A stretch of DNA of 64,000 nucleotides, taken from NCBI GenBank assembly GCA_023422775.1, contig JAFAGM010000140.1, positions 28,322 through 92,321 of the forward strand. The letters run 5' to 3'. Source of the stretch: Pseudomonadota bacterium. GTDB lineage: Bacteria > Pseudomonadota > Alphaproteobacteria > Rhizobiales > Xanthobacteraceae. The notes beneath the pieces are model-generated. The model was not told the DNA's origin and did no database searches. It saw nothing but the letters and a program-made list of their open reading frames with translations. This document shows, piece by piece, positions 19,616 through 30,312 of this stretch; the stretch's first letter is position 1; each line of letters opens with the position of its first letter. The position numbers were made by a program, and so were the translations under genes.

Positions 19616-19616
<1 letters not shown>
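17175..19616 (+). CDS. CoA transferase, CaiB/BaiF family, two fused domains
   Basis: A protein of 813 residues made of two CaiB/BaiF (type III CoA-transferase) domains in one chain. The first starts with LRVVEIGSSAATGYCARLFA and the second, near residue 395, with GIRVIDFSMGWAGPICTRTL. In the second domain FGDAVGGLNGC carries the likely catalytic Asp of the GDxxGG type; the first domain has PDFQTGILAG at the matching place. These enzymes move CoA between carboxylic acids, activating a substrate without ATP. A fusion can replace the usual interlocked dimer. It is the first gene of an operon with a peptide-type ABC importer and a biotin-dependent carboxylase, so it probably activates the imported acid. 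The ATG at 17175 follows GAGGGAG; a GTG directly before it is possible. Confidence 0.9.
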
Positions 19617-20691
<1,075 letters not shown>

Positions 20692-20695
<4 letters not shown>

Positions 20696-21708
20696 GTGCG
20701 CTCGCCACCGATATCGCCAAGGACGACATCAAGGACGCCATCGTCTCGGTGCGCGATCTCCAGGTCCAGTTCCAGACCAGCGATCGGCGGGCCACGGTGA
20801 AGGCGGTTGACGGCGTCGATTTCGATGTCCGCCGCGGCGAGACCTTTGGCATCATCGGCGAATCCGGATCGGGCAAGACCACGATCGGGCGCGCGCTGGT
20901 GTTCCTGCTGAAGCCGAGCGCAGGCGCGATCCTGCACGATGGCCGCGATCCGCTGGCGCTGCCGCGTCGGCAATTCCAGAGCCACCGGCGCGACTACCAG
21001 ATCATCTTCCAGGACCCGAACGCCGCGCTGAACCCGCGGATGACGATCCTGTCCTCCGTGCTTGAGCCGCTGGAACTCGCGCGCGAAGGGGATAAAGCCG
21101 GGCGCCTGAGGCGCGCGCGCGAGGCCATGGATCGCGTCGGCCTGTCACAGGATGTCGGCGACCGCTATCCGCACCAGCTTTCCGGCGGCCAGAAGCAGCG
21201 CGTGGTGATTGCGCGCGCGCTGACGCTGCGGCCGAAGCTGATCGTGTGCGACGAGGTCGTGGCGGCGCTGGATATGTCGATCCGCGGCGACGTGCTCAAT
21301 CTGTTTGCCGAACTGCAGCGCGATCTCGGGTTGACCTACGTTTTCATCACCCACGATCTCGCGGTGGTGTCGCATATCAGCGAACGCATCGCGGTGATGT
21401 ATCTGGGACGGTTCGTCGAGCTCGGCCCGACCGGGCAGGTATCGGAACGGCCGCTGCATCCCTATACGCAGGCGCTGCTGTCGGCCGAGCCGCGGCCGTT
21501 GCCGTCGTCGATGCGCGGGGGCAACCGGATCGTGCTGCAGGGCGAAATCCCGAGCCCGATCGATCCGCCCTCGGGGTGCCGTTTCCGGACCCGCTGCCGG
21601 TATGCGCAGACGCTCTGTGCGGAGGAGACGCCGGAGTGGCGCGAACTGAAACCGGATCATTGGGTGGCCTGCCATTTCGCGGACCGCCCGAACTTTTCGC
21701 CCAATTGA
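20692..21708 (+). CDS. Peptide-type ABC transporter ATP-binding protein, OppF-like
   Basis: A protein of 338 residues, the second ATPase of the importer. It has Walker A GESGSGKT, Q-loop IIFQDPNAALNP, signature LSGGQKQR and switch ITHDLAVV, plus the OppF-type C-terminal cysteine region (GCRFRTRCRYAQTLC). The Walker B reads LIVCDEVVAALD in place of the common ADEPVSALD; the catalytic Glu is kept, so activity is expected. The ATG at 20692 overlaps the stop of the OppD-like gene. An in-frame extension to 20536 is a shadow of that gene. Confidence 0.92.
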
Positions 21709-21734
21709 ACAAGAATCGCCAGACGGAGGACAGG

Positions 21735-23282
21735 ATGACACACACGACCCGACGCGAGGTAATGGCGCTGATTTCAGGCGCGCTGGCCGGCACCGCGCTC
21801 GGCGGCAGCGCGTTGGCGCAAGGCACGCCGAAACGCGGCGGCACGCTGCGCATCTCGGCGCCCGCCAACCCGTCCAGCCTCGATCCCGCTACCGGCGGCG
21901 CGGGCTCGGATCACGCCTTCCTGTTCACGATGTACGACACGCTGACCGAATGGGATTTTGGAACGTTGAAACCGAAGCCGGGCCTCGCGGAAAGCTGGAG
22001 CTTTACCGACCCCACCACGCTGGTGCTCAACATCCGCTCCGGCGTCACCTTTCACGACGGCACGCCGCTCGATGCCGAGGCTGTGAAATTCAATCTGGAG
22101 CGCAACAAGTCCGATCCGAAATCCAACATCAAGGCCGATCTCGCCTCGATGGCGTCCGCCGCGGTCACCGGCCCGATGCAGGTGACGCTGAAGCTGAGCG
22201 CGCCGGACGCCGCGCTCCCCGGTATCCTTTCCGACCGCGCCGGCATGATGGTCTCGCCGACCGCGCTCAAGGCGGCGAGTTCAGGCAATGTCGCGCGCAC
22301 GCCGGTCGGCGCCGGCGCCTATGCGTTCGTGAGCTGGGCCGACGGCGAGAAGATCGTCGTCAAGCGCAACGAGAAATACTGGAAGCCGAACCGGCCGTAT
22401 CCGGATGGCATTGAATTTTCCATCATCCCGGAACTGACGACCGGCTCGCGCTCCGTGACCGCCGGCCAGAACGACCTGATGTACCAGTTGCCGCCGCGCC
22501 AGAAGGCGATCATGGACCGCGTTCCCAGCGTCAGGATCGCCAATGGACCCACACTCTATGTCTTCCAGATCTTCCTGAACTGGGCGAAGCCGCCGTTCGA
22601 TAACGTCAGGGTTCGCCAGGCCTTCAATTTCGCGATCGACCGCGAAACCTTCGTCAAGGCGGCGCTGGCCGGCCTTGCCGAACCCGCCTACATGAACCTG
22701 CCGAAGGCGCATTGGGCCTACGACAAGTCCGTCGCCGCGCTCTACCCTTATAACCCCGACAAGGCGAAGCAGTTGCTCGCCGAGGCCGGCTTCAAGGACG
22801 GGCTGTCGATCGATCTGATCGGCTATCCCGACCAGGATTCGGTGCAGCGCCAGGAGATCCTGATCGAACAGTTCCGCAAGGCCGGCATGAACGTGAAATT
22901 CTCCAACGCCCCGATCGCGGAGGCTTCCGCCGCGTTCTTCGGCGCCGAGAAACGCGGCTCCGGCCTGCTTGCGGCCTGGACCGGACGGCCCGATCCGAGC
23001 CTGACCTATTCGCTGATGTTCACCAAGGACGCCTATTACAATGGCGGCCGGGCGCCGGTGCCGCCGGAACTCGAAGCCGCGATCAAGGAGTCGCGGGCCT
23101 CCGAAGATATCGAAAAGCGCCGCAGGGCCTTCGCCACCGTGCAGCGGCTGGTGATGGAGAACGCATTCGTGGCGCCGCTCGCGTTCCAGTTCGAACTGGT
23201 CGCCATGAACAAGAAGGTGCAGGGTTACAGGCCGAACCTGCTGGGCAAGCCGAAATACGACGACGTCTGGCTGGAGAGCTGA
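21735..23282 (+). CDS. Peptide-type ABC transporter substrate-binding protein
   Basis: A 515-residue periplasmic binding protein (SBP_bac_5). It starts with a Tat-like signal (TRREVMALISGALAGTALG) and a cleavage region at ALAQG, then GGTLRISAPANPSSLDP. Family blocks such as TLVLNIRSGVTFHDGTPLDA and RTPVGAGAYAF are present. A purine-rich GGAGGACAGG lies just before the ATG at 21735. Its operon partners, a CoA transferase and an acyl-CoA carboxylase, suggest that the ligand is a carboxylic acid rather than a peptide, but this is inference from context. Confidence 0.92.
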   Translation: MTHTTRREVMALISGALAGTALGGSALAQGTPKRGGTLRISAPANPSSLDPATGGAGSDHAFLFTMYDTLTEWDFGTLKPKPGLAESWSFTDPTTLVLNIRSGVTFHDGTPLDAEAVKFNLERNKSDPKSNIKADLASMASAAVTGPMQVTLKLSAPDAALPGILSDRAGMMVSPTALKAASSGNVARTPVGAGAYAFVSWADGEKIVVKRNEKYWKPNRPYPDGIEFSIIPELTTGSRSVTAGQNDLMYQLPPRQKAIMDRVPSVRIANGPTLYVFQIFLNWAKPPFDNVRVRQAFNFAIDRETFVKAALAGLAEPAYMNLPKAHWAYDKSVAALYPYNPDKAKQLLAEAGFKDGLSIDLIGYPDQDSVQRQEILIEQFRKAGMNVKFSNAPIAEASAAFFGAEKRGSGLLAAWTGRPDPSLTYSLMFTKDAYYNGGRAPVPPELEAAIKESRASEDIEKRRRAFATVQRLVMENAFVAPLAFQFELVAMNKKVQGYRPNLLGKPKYDDVWLES

Positions 23283-23287
23283 GCGGC

Positions 23288-24244
23288 ATGGCGCGACGGA
23301 GTCCGGTACGGGTGATCGGCGGCCGCCTGTTGCAGGCGGTCCCTGTGATCCTGCTCGCGACCTTCATGGTGTTTGCGCTGCTGAAGCTGGTGCCCGGCGA
23401 TATCGCGGTGACGCTGGCCGGCGACAACGCCACCGACGCGCGCATCACCGAGATCCGCGAGGTCTACGGCCTCGACCGGCCGTTTCTGGTGCAGTACGGC
23501 GCCTGGCTCGCCAATGTCGTGCAGGGTGATCTCTCGCAATCGCTGCTGACCGGCGAAAAGGTCGCCACCTCCATCGCCCGTGCCTTTCCCAATACGCTCC
23601 TGATCGTGGCCATCGCTTTGGTGCTGGCGCTGGTCACAGGCATTCCCATGGGCGTGATCGCGGCGATCAAGCCCAATGGCTGGGTCGATAAGTCAGTCAG
23701 CCTGATCGCCTCCCTCGGCGTCGCCATTCCCGGCTTCTGGCTGGCGATGATTTTGGTCGCGGAGATCTCGCTGAAGTTGAACTGGCTGCCCGCGACCGGC
23801 GCAAAGTCCTTCAGCGCCTCGCCGTGGGAGGCGATCCGGCACGCGCTGCTGCCGGGCATCGCCATCGCCGCCTACGGCATGGCCGAGGTGGCGCGGCAGT
23901 TGCGCGGCTCGCTCCTGGAAGTGCTGTCGTCGCAATATGTGCGGACGCTACACGCCAAGGGGCTGTCGATGACGCGCATCCTCTGGCAGCACGGTCTGAA
24001 GAACGTCAGCGTCAACCTGTTCACCATCATCAGCCTCTTGGTCAACCGCATGCTGGCGGCGACCGTCGTGATCGAGGCGGTGTTCGCCATTCCCGGCATG
24101 GGTAGCCTGATCGTGCGCGGCGCGCTGCAGCGCGATTTCCCGATCGTGCAGGGCGTGGTGTTCGCCATGGTCATCGTCGTCATCGCGGTCAATCTGATCG
24201 CCGATCTCCTGTGCGCCGCCGTCGACCCGAGGATCGAGCAATGA
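23288..24244 (+). CDS. Peptide-type ABC transporter permease, DppB-like
   Basis: A 318-residue inner-membrane permease with the DppB start pattern: basic N-terminus, first helix, then LLKLVPGDIAVTLAG. A periplasmic stretch ends in VYGLDRPFLVQYGAWL, and the EAA loop (RTLHAKGLSMTRILWQHGLKN) precedes the last helices. It begins five bases after the binding-protein stop and its stop overlaps the next permease (ATGA). Confidence 0.93.
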   Translation: MARRSPVRVIGGRLLQAVPVILLATFMVFALLKLVPGDIAVTLAGDNATDARITEIREVYGLDRPFLVQYGAWLANVVQGDLSQSLLTGEKVATSIARAFPNTLLIVAIALVLALVTGIPMGVIAAIKPNGWVDKSVSLIASLGVAIPGFWLAMILVAEISLKLNWLPATGAKSFSASPWEAIRHALLPGIAIAAYGMAEVARQLRGSLLEVLSSQYVRTLHAKGLSMTRILWQHGLKNVSVNLFTIISLLVNRMLAATVVIEAVFAIPGMGSLIVRGALQRDFPIVQGVVFAMVIVVIAVNLIADLLCAAVDPRIEQ

Positions 24245-25125
24245 CGGATATTTCGCTCGCCACCCCCAAGTCACGCGCCGAACCGGGCCGGTTGCGCCGC
24301 CTGTTCCGCTGGCTGGCCGGCGACCTGCGCGCGGCGCTGGCCATTCTGGTGCTGCTGGTGCTCGTCATCGTCGCGATCGGCGCGCCCTGGATCGCACCCT
24401 ATGCGCCGACCGCGCAGGACGCCAACAACATGCTGGCGCCGCCCGGACCGGGCCATCCGCTAGGCACCGACGATCTCGGCCGCGACATTTTCAGCCGACT
24501 GATCTACGGCGCGCCGGCCACCGTCTATGCCAGCCTGCTCGCGGTCGGCGTGGCGATCCTGATCGGCCTGCCGGTCGGGCTTGCCGCCGGCTTCTTCGGC
24601 GGCTGGACCGACGACATCATCAGCCGCGTCATCGATACGTTCCTGTCGTTCCCGGCCATCGTGCTCGCGATCGCGGTCACTGGCGCGCTCGGCATCGGGC
24701 TGACCAACGGCATGATCGCGGTCGGCATCGTGATGTTTCCCGCGCTGGCCCGGATCGTCCGCGCCCGCACCCTGATCGTGCGCCAGGAACTTTATGTCGA
24801 TGCCAGCAGGTGTTTTGGCGCGCCGGCCTGGCACGTCCTGTGGAAGCACGTGCTGCCGAACGCGCTGCAGCCCGTCATCGTTCAGGTGACCCTGCTGCTG
24901 GCGGCGGCGCTGCTGGCGGAGGCCAGCCTCAGCTTCCTCGGCCTCGGTATCCAGCCACCGAACCCGAGCTGGGGCGCCATGCTGGCCCGCGCCTATCAGT
25001 ATATGGAGATCGCGCCGGAGCAGATGTATGCGCCGGGGCTTGCCATTCTGGTGGTCTCGTTGGCATTCAATGCCCTTGGCGAATCCCTGCGCATCGTGCT
25101 CGATCCCACCATGAGAGACCGCTAA
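24241..25125 (+). CDS. Peptide-type ABC transporter permease, DppC-like
   Basis: A 294-residue permease with an N-terminal cytoplasmic tail, a first helix at about residues 32-52, then HPLGTDDLGRDIFSRLIYG, the DppC/OppC hallmark, and further helices ending near the C-terminus. The EAA loop lies around YVDASRCFGAPAWHVLWKH. The ATG at 24241 overlaps the stop of the DppB-like gene. It is followed after 12 bases by the carboxylase gene, which should be in the same operon. Confidence 0.93.
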   Translation: MTDISLATPKSRAEPGRLRRLFRWLAGDLRAALAILVLLVLVIVAIGAPWIAPYAPTAQDANNMLAPPGPGHPLGTDDLGRDIFSRLIYGAPATVYASLLAVGVAILIGLPVGLAAGFFGGWTDDIISRVIDTFLSFPAIVLAIAVTGALGIGLTNGMIAVGIVMFPALARIVRARTLIVRQELYVDASRCFGAPAWHVLWKHVLPNALQPVIVQVTLLLAAALLAEASLSFLGLGIQPPNPSWGAMLARAYQYMEIAPEQMYAPGLAILVVSLAFNALGESLRIVLDPTMRDR

Positions 25126-25137
25126 ACAGGTAATGCG

Positions 25138-28100
25138 ATGTCGTTCCATAAGCTGTTGATCGCCAACCGCGGCGAGATCGCCATCCGCATCGCGCGGGCC
25201 GCCGGTGATGCCGGGCTCGCCACCGTCGCGATCTATTCCGCCGACGATGCGCAATCGATGCATGCCCGTGCCGCCGACGCTGCCCACGAGATTCCGGGCC
25301 GCGGCGCGCGGGCCTATCTCGATATCGAGGCCGTGATCGCGGCGGCCAAGGCCACCGAATGCGATGCGGTGCACCCGGGTTATGGCTTCCTCAGCGAGAA
25401 TTCCACGCTTGCCCGGCGCTGCGTCGAGGAAGGCATCGTCTTCGTCGGACCGTCGCCGGAGGCGCTCGACCTGTTCGGCGACAAGGCCCAGGCCAAGGCG
25501 CTCGCGAAGCAATGCGGCGTGCCCATCATCGACGGCACCAGCGGGCCAACCAGCCTGGAGGAGGCGAAGGCCTTCTTCGATTCCCTCGGCCCCGGCGGAG
25601 CCGTGATGATCAAGGCCATCGCCGGCGGCGGCGGGCGCGGCATGCGCATCGTCGATGACGCCGACAAACTCGAGGAAGCTTACGCGCGCTGCCAGTCCGA
25701 GGCCATGGCCGCCTTCGGCAGCGACGGCGTCTATGTCGAGCGCCTGATCCGCAACGCCCGCCACATCGAAGTGCAGATCATCTGCGACCACCATGGCGCC
25801 ATCAGCCATCTCCATGAGCGCGAATGCACGATCCAGCGCCGCAACCAGAAGCTCATCGAGGTCGCGCCGAGTCCGTCGCTGAGCGACGCCTTGCGCGCGC
25901 GCATCATCGATGCCGCCAAGGAAATGGCGGCGACGGCGAATTACGCCAATCTCGGTACGTTCGAATTCCTGGTCGACAATGACAGGATCAACGACAAGGC
26001 GAGCGATCAGGCGTTCGCCTTCATCGAGGCCAATCCCCGGCTCCAGGTCGAGCATACCGTCACCGAAGCGGTGCTGGGTCTCGATCTCGTGCAGTCGCAG
26101 CTTGCGGTCGCGGCCGGCGCCACGCTGGGTTCGCTCGGCCTCGCGCAGGGCTATATCCCGAAACCGCGCGGCTTTGCGATGCAGCTCCGTGTCAACATGG
26201 AGGTGATGGACGAGAGCGGCGGCACCCGGCCGACCGGCGGAACGCTGGCGCCGTTCGACTTGCCGTCCGGGCCCGGCGTCCGCGTCGATACCTTTGGCTA
26301 TTCCGGCTATCGCACCAGCGCCGCCTTCGACTCGCTGCTCGCCAAGGTCATCGTGCATTCGGCCAGCGGTGACTGGACCGACGTCGTGCACAAGGCTTCG
26401 CGCACCCTGCGCGAATTTCGCATCGGCGGTGTCGCCACCAACATTTCGTTCCTTGCAGCGATCCTGGCGCATCCGGATTTCGTCGAGAACCGCCTCAGCA
26501 CCGGCTTCATCGATACGCACGTTGCGGCCCTGGTCGGCGAGGCCCAACTGGCGGCCGAGATGGCGCTGGTCGAATCCAGCATGGCGGCCGATGACGACGC
26601 GCCCTCGGCGGAGACACCAGCGGCGGAAACAGCCGTGGCGGGTCCGGCAGGCTCGAAGCCGGTTCCGGCGCCGCTGCAGGGCACCATCGTTACGGTTGAT
26701 GTCAGGGAGGGGGATCTCGTCCGTCCCGGCCAGCAGATCGCTGTGCTCGAATCCATGAAGATGGAGCATCTGGTCACCGCGCCGCATGGCGGCCGGGTGA
26801 CGAAGGTCGCGGCTGAAGCCGGCGTCACGCTGATGCAGGACGAAGCGATCCTTTATCTCGAACCTGCCGAGATCGAAGCTCATGATGAGGCCGAGGAAGA
26901 GGAATTCGATCTCGACCACATCCGTCCCGACCTCGCCGAACTGATCGAACGCCACGCGATCACGCTGGATGAAAACCGCCCGGCCTCGGTCGAGCGGCGG
27001 CGCAAGACCAACCAGCGTACCGCCCGCGAGAACATCGCCCACCTTGTCGATGAAGGTTCGTTCGTCGAATATGGCTCGCTGGCGATCGCCGCCCAGCGCC
27101 GCCGCCGCAAGGTCGACGATCTCATCCGCAACACCCCGGCCGACGGCCTGATCTCCGGCGTCGCCACCGTGAATGCGAAAAAATTCGGCGCGGACGCCGC
27201 CCGCTGCATGGTGATTTCCTACGACTACACCGTGCTGGCCGGCACCCAGGGCCACATGAACCACAAGAAGATCGACCGCATGCTCAGCTTGACCGAGCAG
27301 TGGCGGTTACCCTTGGTGTTCTATGCCGAAGGTGGCGGCGGACGTCCCGGCGATACGGATCGGCTCGGCATGACCGGCCTCGACGGGCCGTCTTTCGTGC
27401 AGTTTGCAAAACTCTCCGGCCTTGTACCGGTCGTCGGCGTCGTGTCCGGCTATTGCTTCGCCGGCAACGCCGCGATGCTCGGCTGCTGCGACGTCATCAT
27501 CGCCACGAGGAACGCCTCGATCGGCATGGGTGGGCCTGCGATGATCGAGGGCGGCGGCCTCGGCGTCTATCATCCGGCCGAAGTCGGTCCGGTGTCGTTC
27601 CAGTCGCCGAACGGCGTGATCGACATCCTGGTCGAGGACGAGGCGGAAGCGACGGCGGCGGCGCAGAAGTATCTATCATACTTTCAGGGCGCGGTCGCCG
27701 ACTGGAAGGCGCCGGACCAGCGGTTGTTACGGCGCGCGATCCCTGAAAACCGTCTGCGGGTCTACGACATCCGCAACGTGATCGACCTGCTGGCCGACGA
27801 GGGATCGGTGCTGGAAATCCGCCGCGATTTCGGCGTCGGCATGATCACGGCGTTCATCCGCATCGAGGGCAAGCCGTTCGGCCTGATCGCCAACAACCCG
27901 AAACATCTCGGCGGCGCGATCGATGCGCCGGCCGGCGACAAGGCGGCGCGCTTCCTGCAACTCTGCGACGCCTTCGACATTCCGATCCTGTCGCTGTGCG
28001 ACACGCCGGGCTTCATGGTCGGGCCCGAAGCCGAAAAGACCGCCATCGTGCGTCATGTGGCGCGGATGTTCGTCACCGGCGCCAGCCTCACGGTGCCGCT

Positions 28101-28476
28101 GTTCGGCGTCGTCCTGCGCAAGGGCTACGGCCTCGGCGCGCAGGCCATGATCGGCGGCGGCTTCCACGCCTCCTTCTTTACGGTGGCGTGGCCGACCGGC
28201 GAGTTCGGCGGCATGGGCCTCGAAGGCTATGTCCGCCTCGGTTTCCGCAAGGAAATGGAAGCGATCGAGGACCCGGACGAGCGCGAGAACTACTACAAGG
28301 CCAAGGTCGCCGAACTCTACGCCAACGGCAAGGCGGTCTCGATTGCCTCGGTGCTCGAGATCGACGAGGTGATCGACCCCGCCGCCACGCGGCACTGGAT
28401 CATGTCCGGCCTGCGCTCGGTGCCGAAGCCGGAAGCGCGCGCGACGAGGAAGCGGCCGTGCATCGACGCGTGGTGA
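25138..28476 (+). CDS. Single-chain biotin-dependent acyl-CoA carboxylase (LCC-like)
   Basis: A protein of 1112 residues that unites all carboxylase parts. A biotin carboxylase domain (about 1-450, starting FHKLLIANRGEIAIRIARAA, with the ATP-grasp glycine run AGGGGRGM) is followed by a biotin-carrier domain with ESMKMEH (biotinyl Lys541) and a fused carboxyltransferase domain (about 600-1105) of the acyl-CoA carboxylase beta type. The layout matches the single-chain long-chain acyl-CoA carboxylases described from Mycobacterium avium subsp. paratuberculosis and Rhodopseudomonas palustris. It would carboxylate an acyl-CoA in the cytoplasm. Its place at the end of an operon with a CoA transferase and an ABC importer suggests a route of import, CoA activation, then carboxylation. 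The substrate is not known. Confidence 0.93.
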   Translation: MSFHKLLIANRGEIAIRIARAAGDAGLATVAIYSADDAQSMHARAADAAHEIPGRGARAYLDIEAVIAAAKATECDAVHPGYGFLSENSTLARRCVEEGIVFVGPSPEALDLFGDKAQAKALAKQCGVPIIDGTSGPTSLEEAKAFFDSLGPGGAVMIKAIAGGGGRGMRIVDDADKLEEAYARCQSEAMAAFGSDGVYVERLIRNARHIEVQIICDHHGAISHLHERECTIQRRNQKLIEVAPSPSLSDALRARIIDAAKEMAATANYANLGTFEFLVDNDRINDKASDQAFAFIEANPRLQVEHTVTEAVLGLDLVQSQLAVAAGATLGSLGLAQGYIPKPRGFAMQLRVNMEVMDESGGTRPTGGTLAPFDLPSGPGVRVDTFGYSGYRTSAAFDSLLAKVIVHSASGDWTDVVHKASRTLREFRIGGVATNISFLAAILAHPDFVENRLSTGFIDTHVAALVGEAQLAAEMALVESSMAADDDAPSAETPAAETAVAGPAGSKPVPAPLQGTIVTVDVREGDLVRPGQQIAVLESMKMEHLVTAPHGGRVTKVAAEAGVTLMQDEAILYLEPAEIEAHDEAEEEEFDLDHIRPDLAELIERHAITLDENRPASVERRRKTNQRTARENIAHLVDEGSFVEYGSLAIAAQRRRRKVDDLIRNTPADGLISGVATVNAKKFGADAARCMVISYDYTVLAGTQGHMNHKKIDRMLSLTEQWRLPLVFYAEGGGGRPGDTDRLGMTGLDGPSFVQFAKLSGLVPVVGVVSGYCFAGNAAMLGCCDVIIATRNASIGMGGPAMIEGGGLGVYHPAEVGPVSFQSPNGVIDILVEDEAEATAAAQKYLSYFQGAVADWKAPDQRLLRRAIPENRLRVYDIRNVIDLLADEGSVLEIRRDFGVGMITAFIRIEGKPFGLIANNPKHLGGAIDAPAGDKAARFLQLCDAFDIPILSLCDTPGFMVGPEAEKTAIVRHVARMFVTGASLTVPLFGVVLRKGYGLGAQAMIGGGFHASFFTVAWPTGEFGGMGLEGYVRLGFRKEMEAIEDPDERENYYKAKVAELYANGKAVSIASVLEIDEVIDPAATRHWIMSGLRSVPKPEARATRKRPCIDAW

Positions 28477-28484
28477 GTTTGCTC

Positions 28485-28508
28485 CACCCGCCCCTCGAAG
28501 GGCGGGTG
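28485..28508. terminator. Hairpin between convergent carboxylase and BVMO-like genes
   Basis: A perfect nine-base stem, CACCCGCCC and GGGCGGGTG, with a six-base loop starts eight bases after the carboxylase stop and ends ten bases before the stop of the leftward flavoprotein gene. There is no T run, so termination is likely but not certain. Confidence 0.5.
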
Positions 28509-28518
28509 AAGGGAATCG

Positions 28519-30147
28519 CTACCCCAGCCGCAGCTCATCATACCCCTTCGCGGCCACCTCGTCGCATCGCGCGCGATAGTCCGGGGCGCTGCCGCTGTAG
28601 CGGGCGACGATCCGGGTCTGCTTGCCTTCGACGTTGGAATTGATGCCGGTCATCCAGGAATTGACCTCGTTGGACAGCAGGCCTTCGCCAAGCGCCTTGA
28701 CGTGATCGGTCCAGGATTTCACGCCCTCGGGCGTCGCCTCCAGCCGCGTCAATCCCTGCTTCGTCGCAAACAGGATCAGCCCGGTGACCCAGTCGACGCT
28801 GTACTCGATGCTGCGCGGAATGTTGCCGAGCGCGGTGTGCGGTCCCATCAGCATCAGCATGTTGGGAAACTCGTGCAGCATGATGCCGAGATAGGTTTCC
28901 GGACCTCGTTTCCATTTGTCCTTCAGCCGCGCGCCGCCGCACCCTCGGAAATCGATCTTGTCGAAACTGCCGGTGATGGCGTCGAAGCCGGTGGCGTAGA
29001 TGATGATGTCGAACTCGTATTCCTTCGCGCTGGTCTTGATGCCCTTCGGCATGATGCGCTCGATCGGGGTTTCCGTGATATCGACCAGCTCGACATTGTC
29101 CTGGTTGTAGACCTCGTAATAGAACGTCTCGAGCGGCAATCGGCGCGTGCCGAAGCCGTGGTTCTTCGGAATCAGCTTCTCGGCCACGGCAGGGTTTTTC
29201 ACTCGTTCGCGGATCTTGCGCGCGACGAAATCGGAGATCGTCGCGTTGGCCTTGCGGTCGATCAGTATGTCCTTGAAATTGCCCTGCCAGATGCCGAAGC
29301 CGCGCTCGCCATAGAGCCTTTCATAGTTGGCCTCGCGCTCCTCGTCCGACACCTCGAACGCGCCGCGCGGGTCGGGCGTATGAACGAAGCAGGCGAACGT
29401 CTCCTGGCAGCGCGCGAATATCTCGGGATAGCTTGCCTTGATTTTTGCCTGGGTCTCGGTGTCGATCTTGCCGTTGTGCAGCGGCGCGGCCCAGTTGGCG
29501 GTGCGCTGGAATACGGTCAGATGGCCGACCTGGCTCGCGATGGTCTGGATCGTCTGAATGCCGGTCGCGCCGGTGCCGATGACGGCGACGCGCTTTCCGG
29601 CGAAATCGACCGGTTCCTTCGGCCATCGCGCGGTATGAAACGACGCGCCCTTGAAATCGTCGCGGCCCTCAATACGGGGCAGGGTAGGTGTCGAGAGCGG
29701 CCCGATCGCGGTGATCAGGAAACGCGAATTGAACCGGTTGCCGTCCTCCAGCGTGGTGGTCCAGCTTCGCGTTTCCTCGTCGTAAACGGCCGCCGTTACC
29801 CGGCTGCGAAACTGGATGTCGCGGCGCAGGTCGAACTTGTCGGCGACGTAATTGATGTAGCGCAGCGTTTCCGGCTGGCCGGCGAAATGCTCGGACCACT
29901 CCCATTCCTGCAGCAATTCCTTCGAGAACGAATAGCCGTAGGAATAGCTTTCGGAATCGAAGCGCGCGCCGGGATAGCGGTTCCAGTACCAGGTGCCGCC
30001 GACATCGGTCCCGGCCTCGAACACCCGCACGCGCAGACCCTGTTCGCGCAGCCGGTACAACTGGTACAGGCCCGACAAGCCCGCGCCGATGATGATGGCG
30101 TCGAAATCCGGAATGGTCGTTTCTCCCGATCCTGCAGTTTGTCCCAA
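28519..30147 (-). CDS. Flavin-binding monooxygenase, Baeyer-Villiger type
   Basis: About 542 residues. The FAD motif GAGLSG is at residues 21-26, the Baeyer-Villiger fingerprint FKGASFHTARWP at 165-176 and the NADPH motif GTGATG at 191-196. This order is diagnostic for cyclohexanone monooxygenase-like enzymes, which insert one oxygen from O2 next to a ketone to form an ester or lactone. The start is uncertain: a TTG at 30147 gives a family-like N-terminus. An ATG at 30249 adds 34 Arg/Pro/Cys-rich residues that look non-coding and would use up the divergent promoter space before the P450 gene. Confidence 0.88.
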   Translation of the reverse strand: MGQTAGSGETTIPDFDAIIIGAGLSGLYQLYRLREQGLRVRVFEAGTDVGGTWYWNRYPGARFDSESYSYGYSFSKELLQEWEWSEHFAGQPETLRYINYVADKFDLRRDIQFRSRVTAAVYDEETRSWTTTLEDGNRFNSRFLITAIGPLSTPTLPRIEGRDDFKGASFHTARWPKEPVDFAGKRVAVIGTGATGIQTIQTIASQVGHLTVFQRTANWAAPLHNGKIDTETQAKIKASYPEIFARCQETFACFVHTPDPRGAFEVSDEEREANYERLYGERGFGIWQGNFKDILIDRKANATISDFVARKIRERVKNPAVAEKLIPKNHGFGTRRLPLETFYYEVYNQDNVELVDITETPIERIMPKGIKTSAKEYEFDIIIYATGFDAITGSFDKIDFRGCGGARLKDKWKRGPETYLGIMLHEFPNMLMLMGPHTALGNIPRSIEYSVDWVTGLILFATKQGLTRLEATPEGVKSWTDHVKALGEGLLSNEVNSWMTGINSNVEGKQTRIVARYSGSAPDYRARCDEVAAKGYDELRLG

Positions 30148-30312
30148 AACTATCCGTTCTCGCCCCGGCGGACAAACCCCGCATGGACGCGTGGCAGGGT
30201 TGCAGGTTTGCCGCCGGCCAATCCCGGCTGGCTTTACTCGCGACCACATCTGCCCCTATCGTCGGCATTCAGATCGCGCGAAAAGCGGCGACGGAACGAG
30301 GGGAGGGAAGCG

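Noticed and set aside
24460..27264. Leftward open frame of about 930 codons opposite the carboxylase gene
   Set aside because: The opposite strand encodes an unmistakable biotin carboxylase with BCCP; this frame has no motif.
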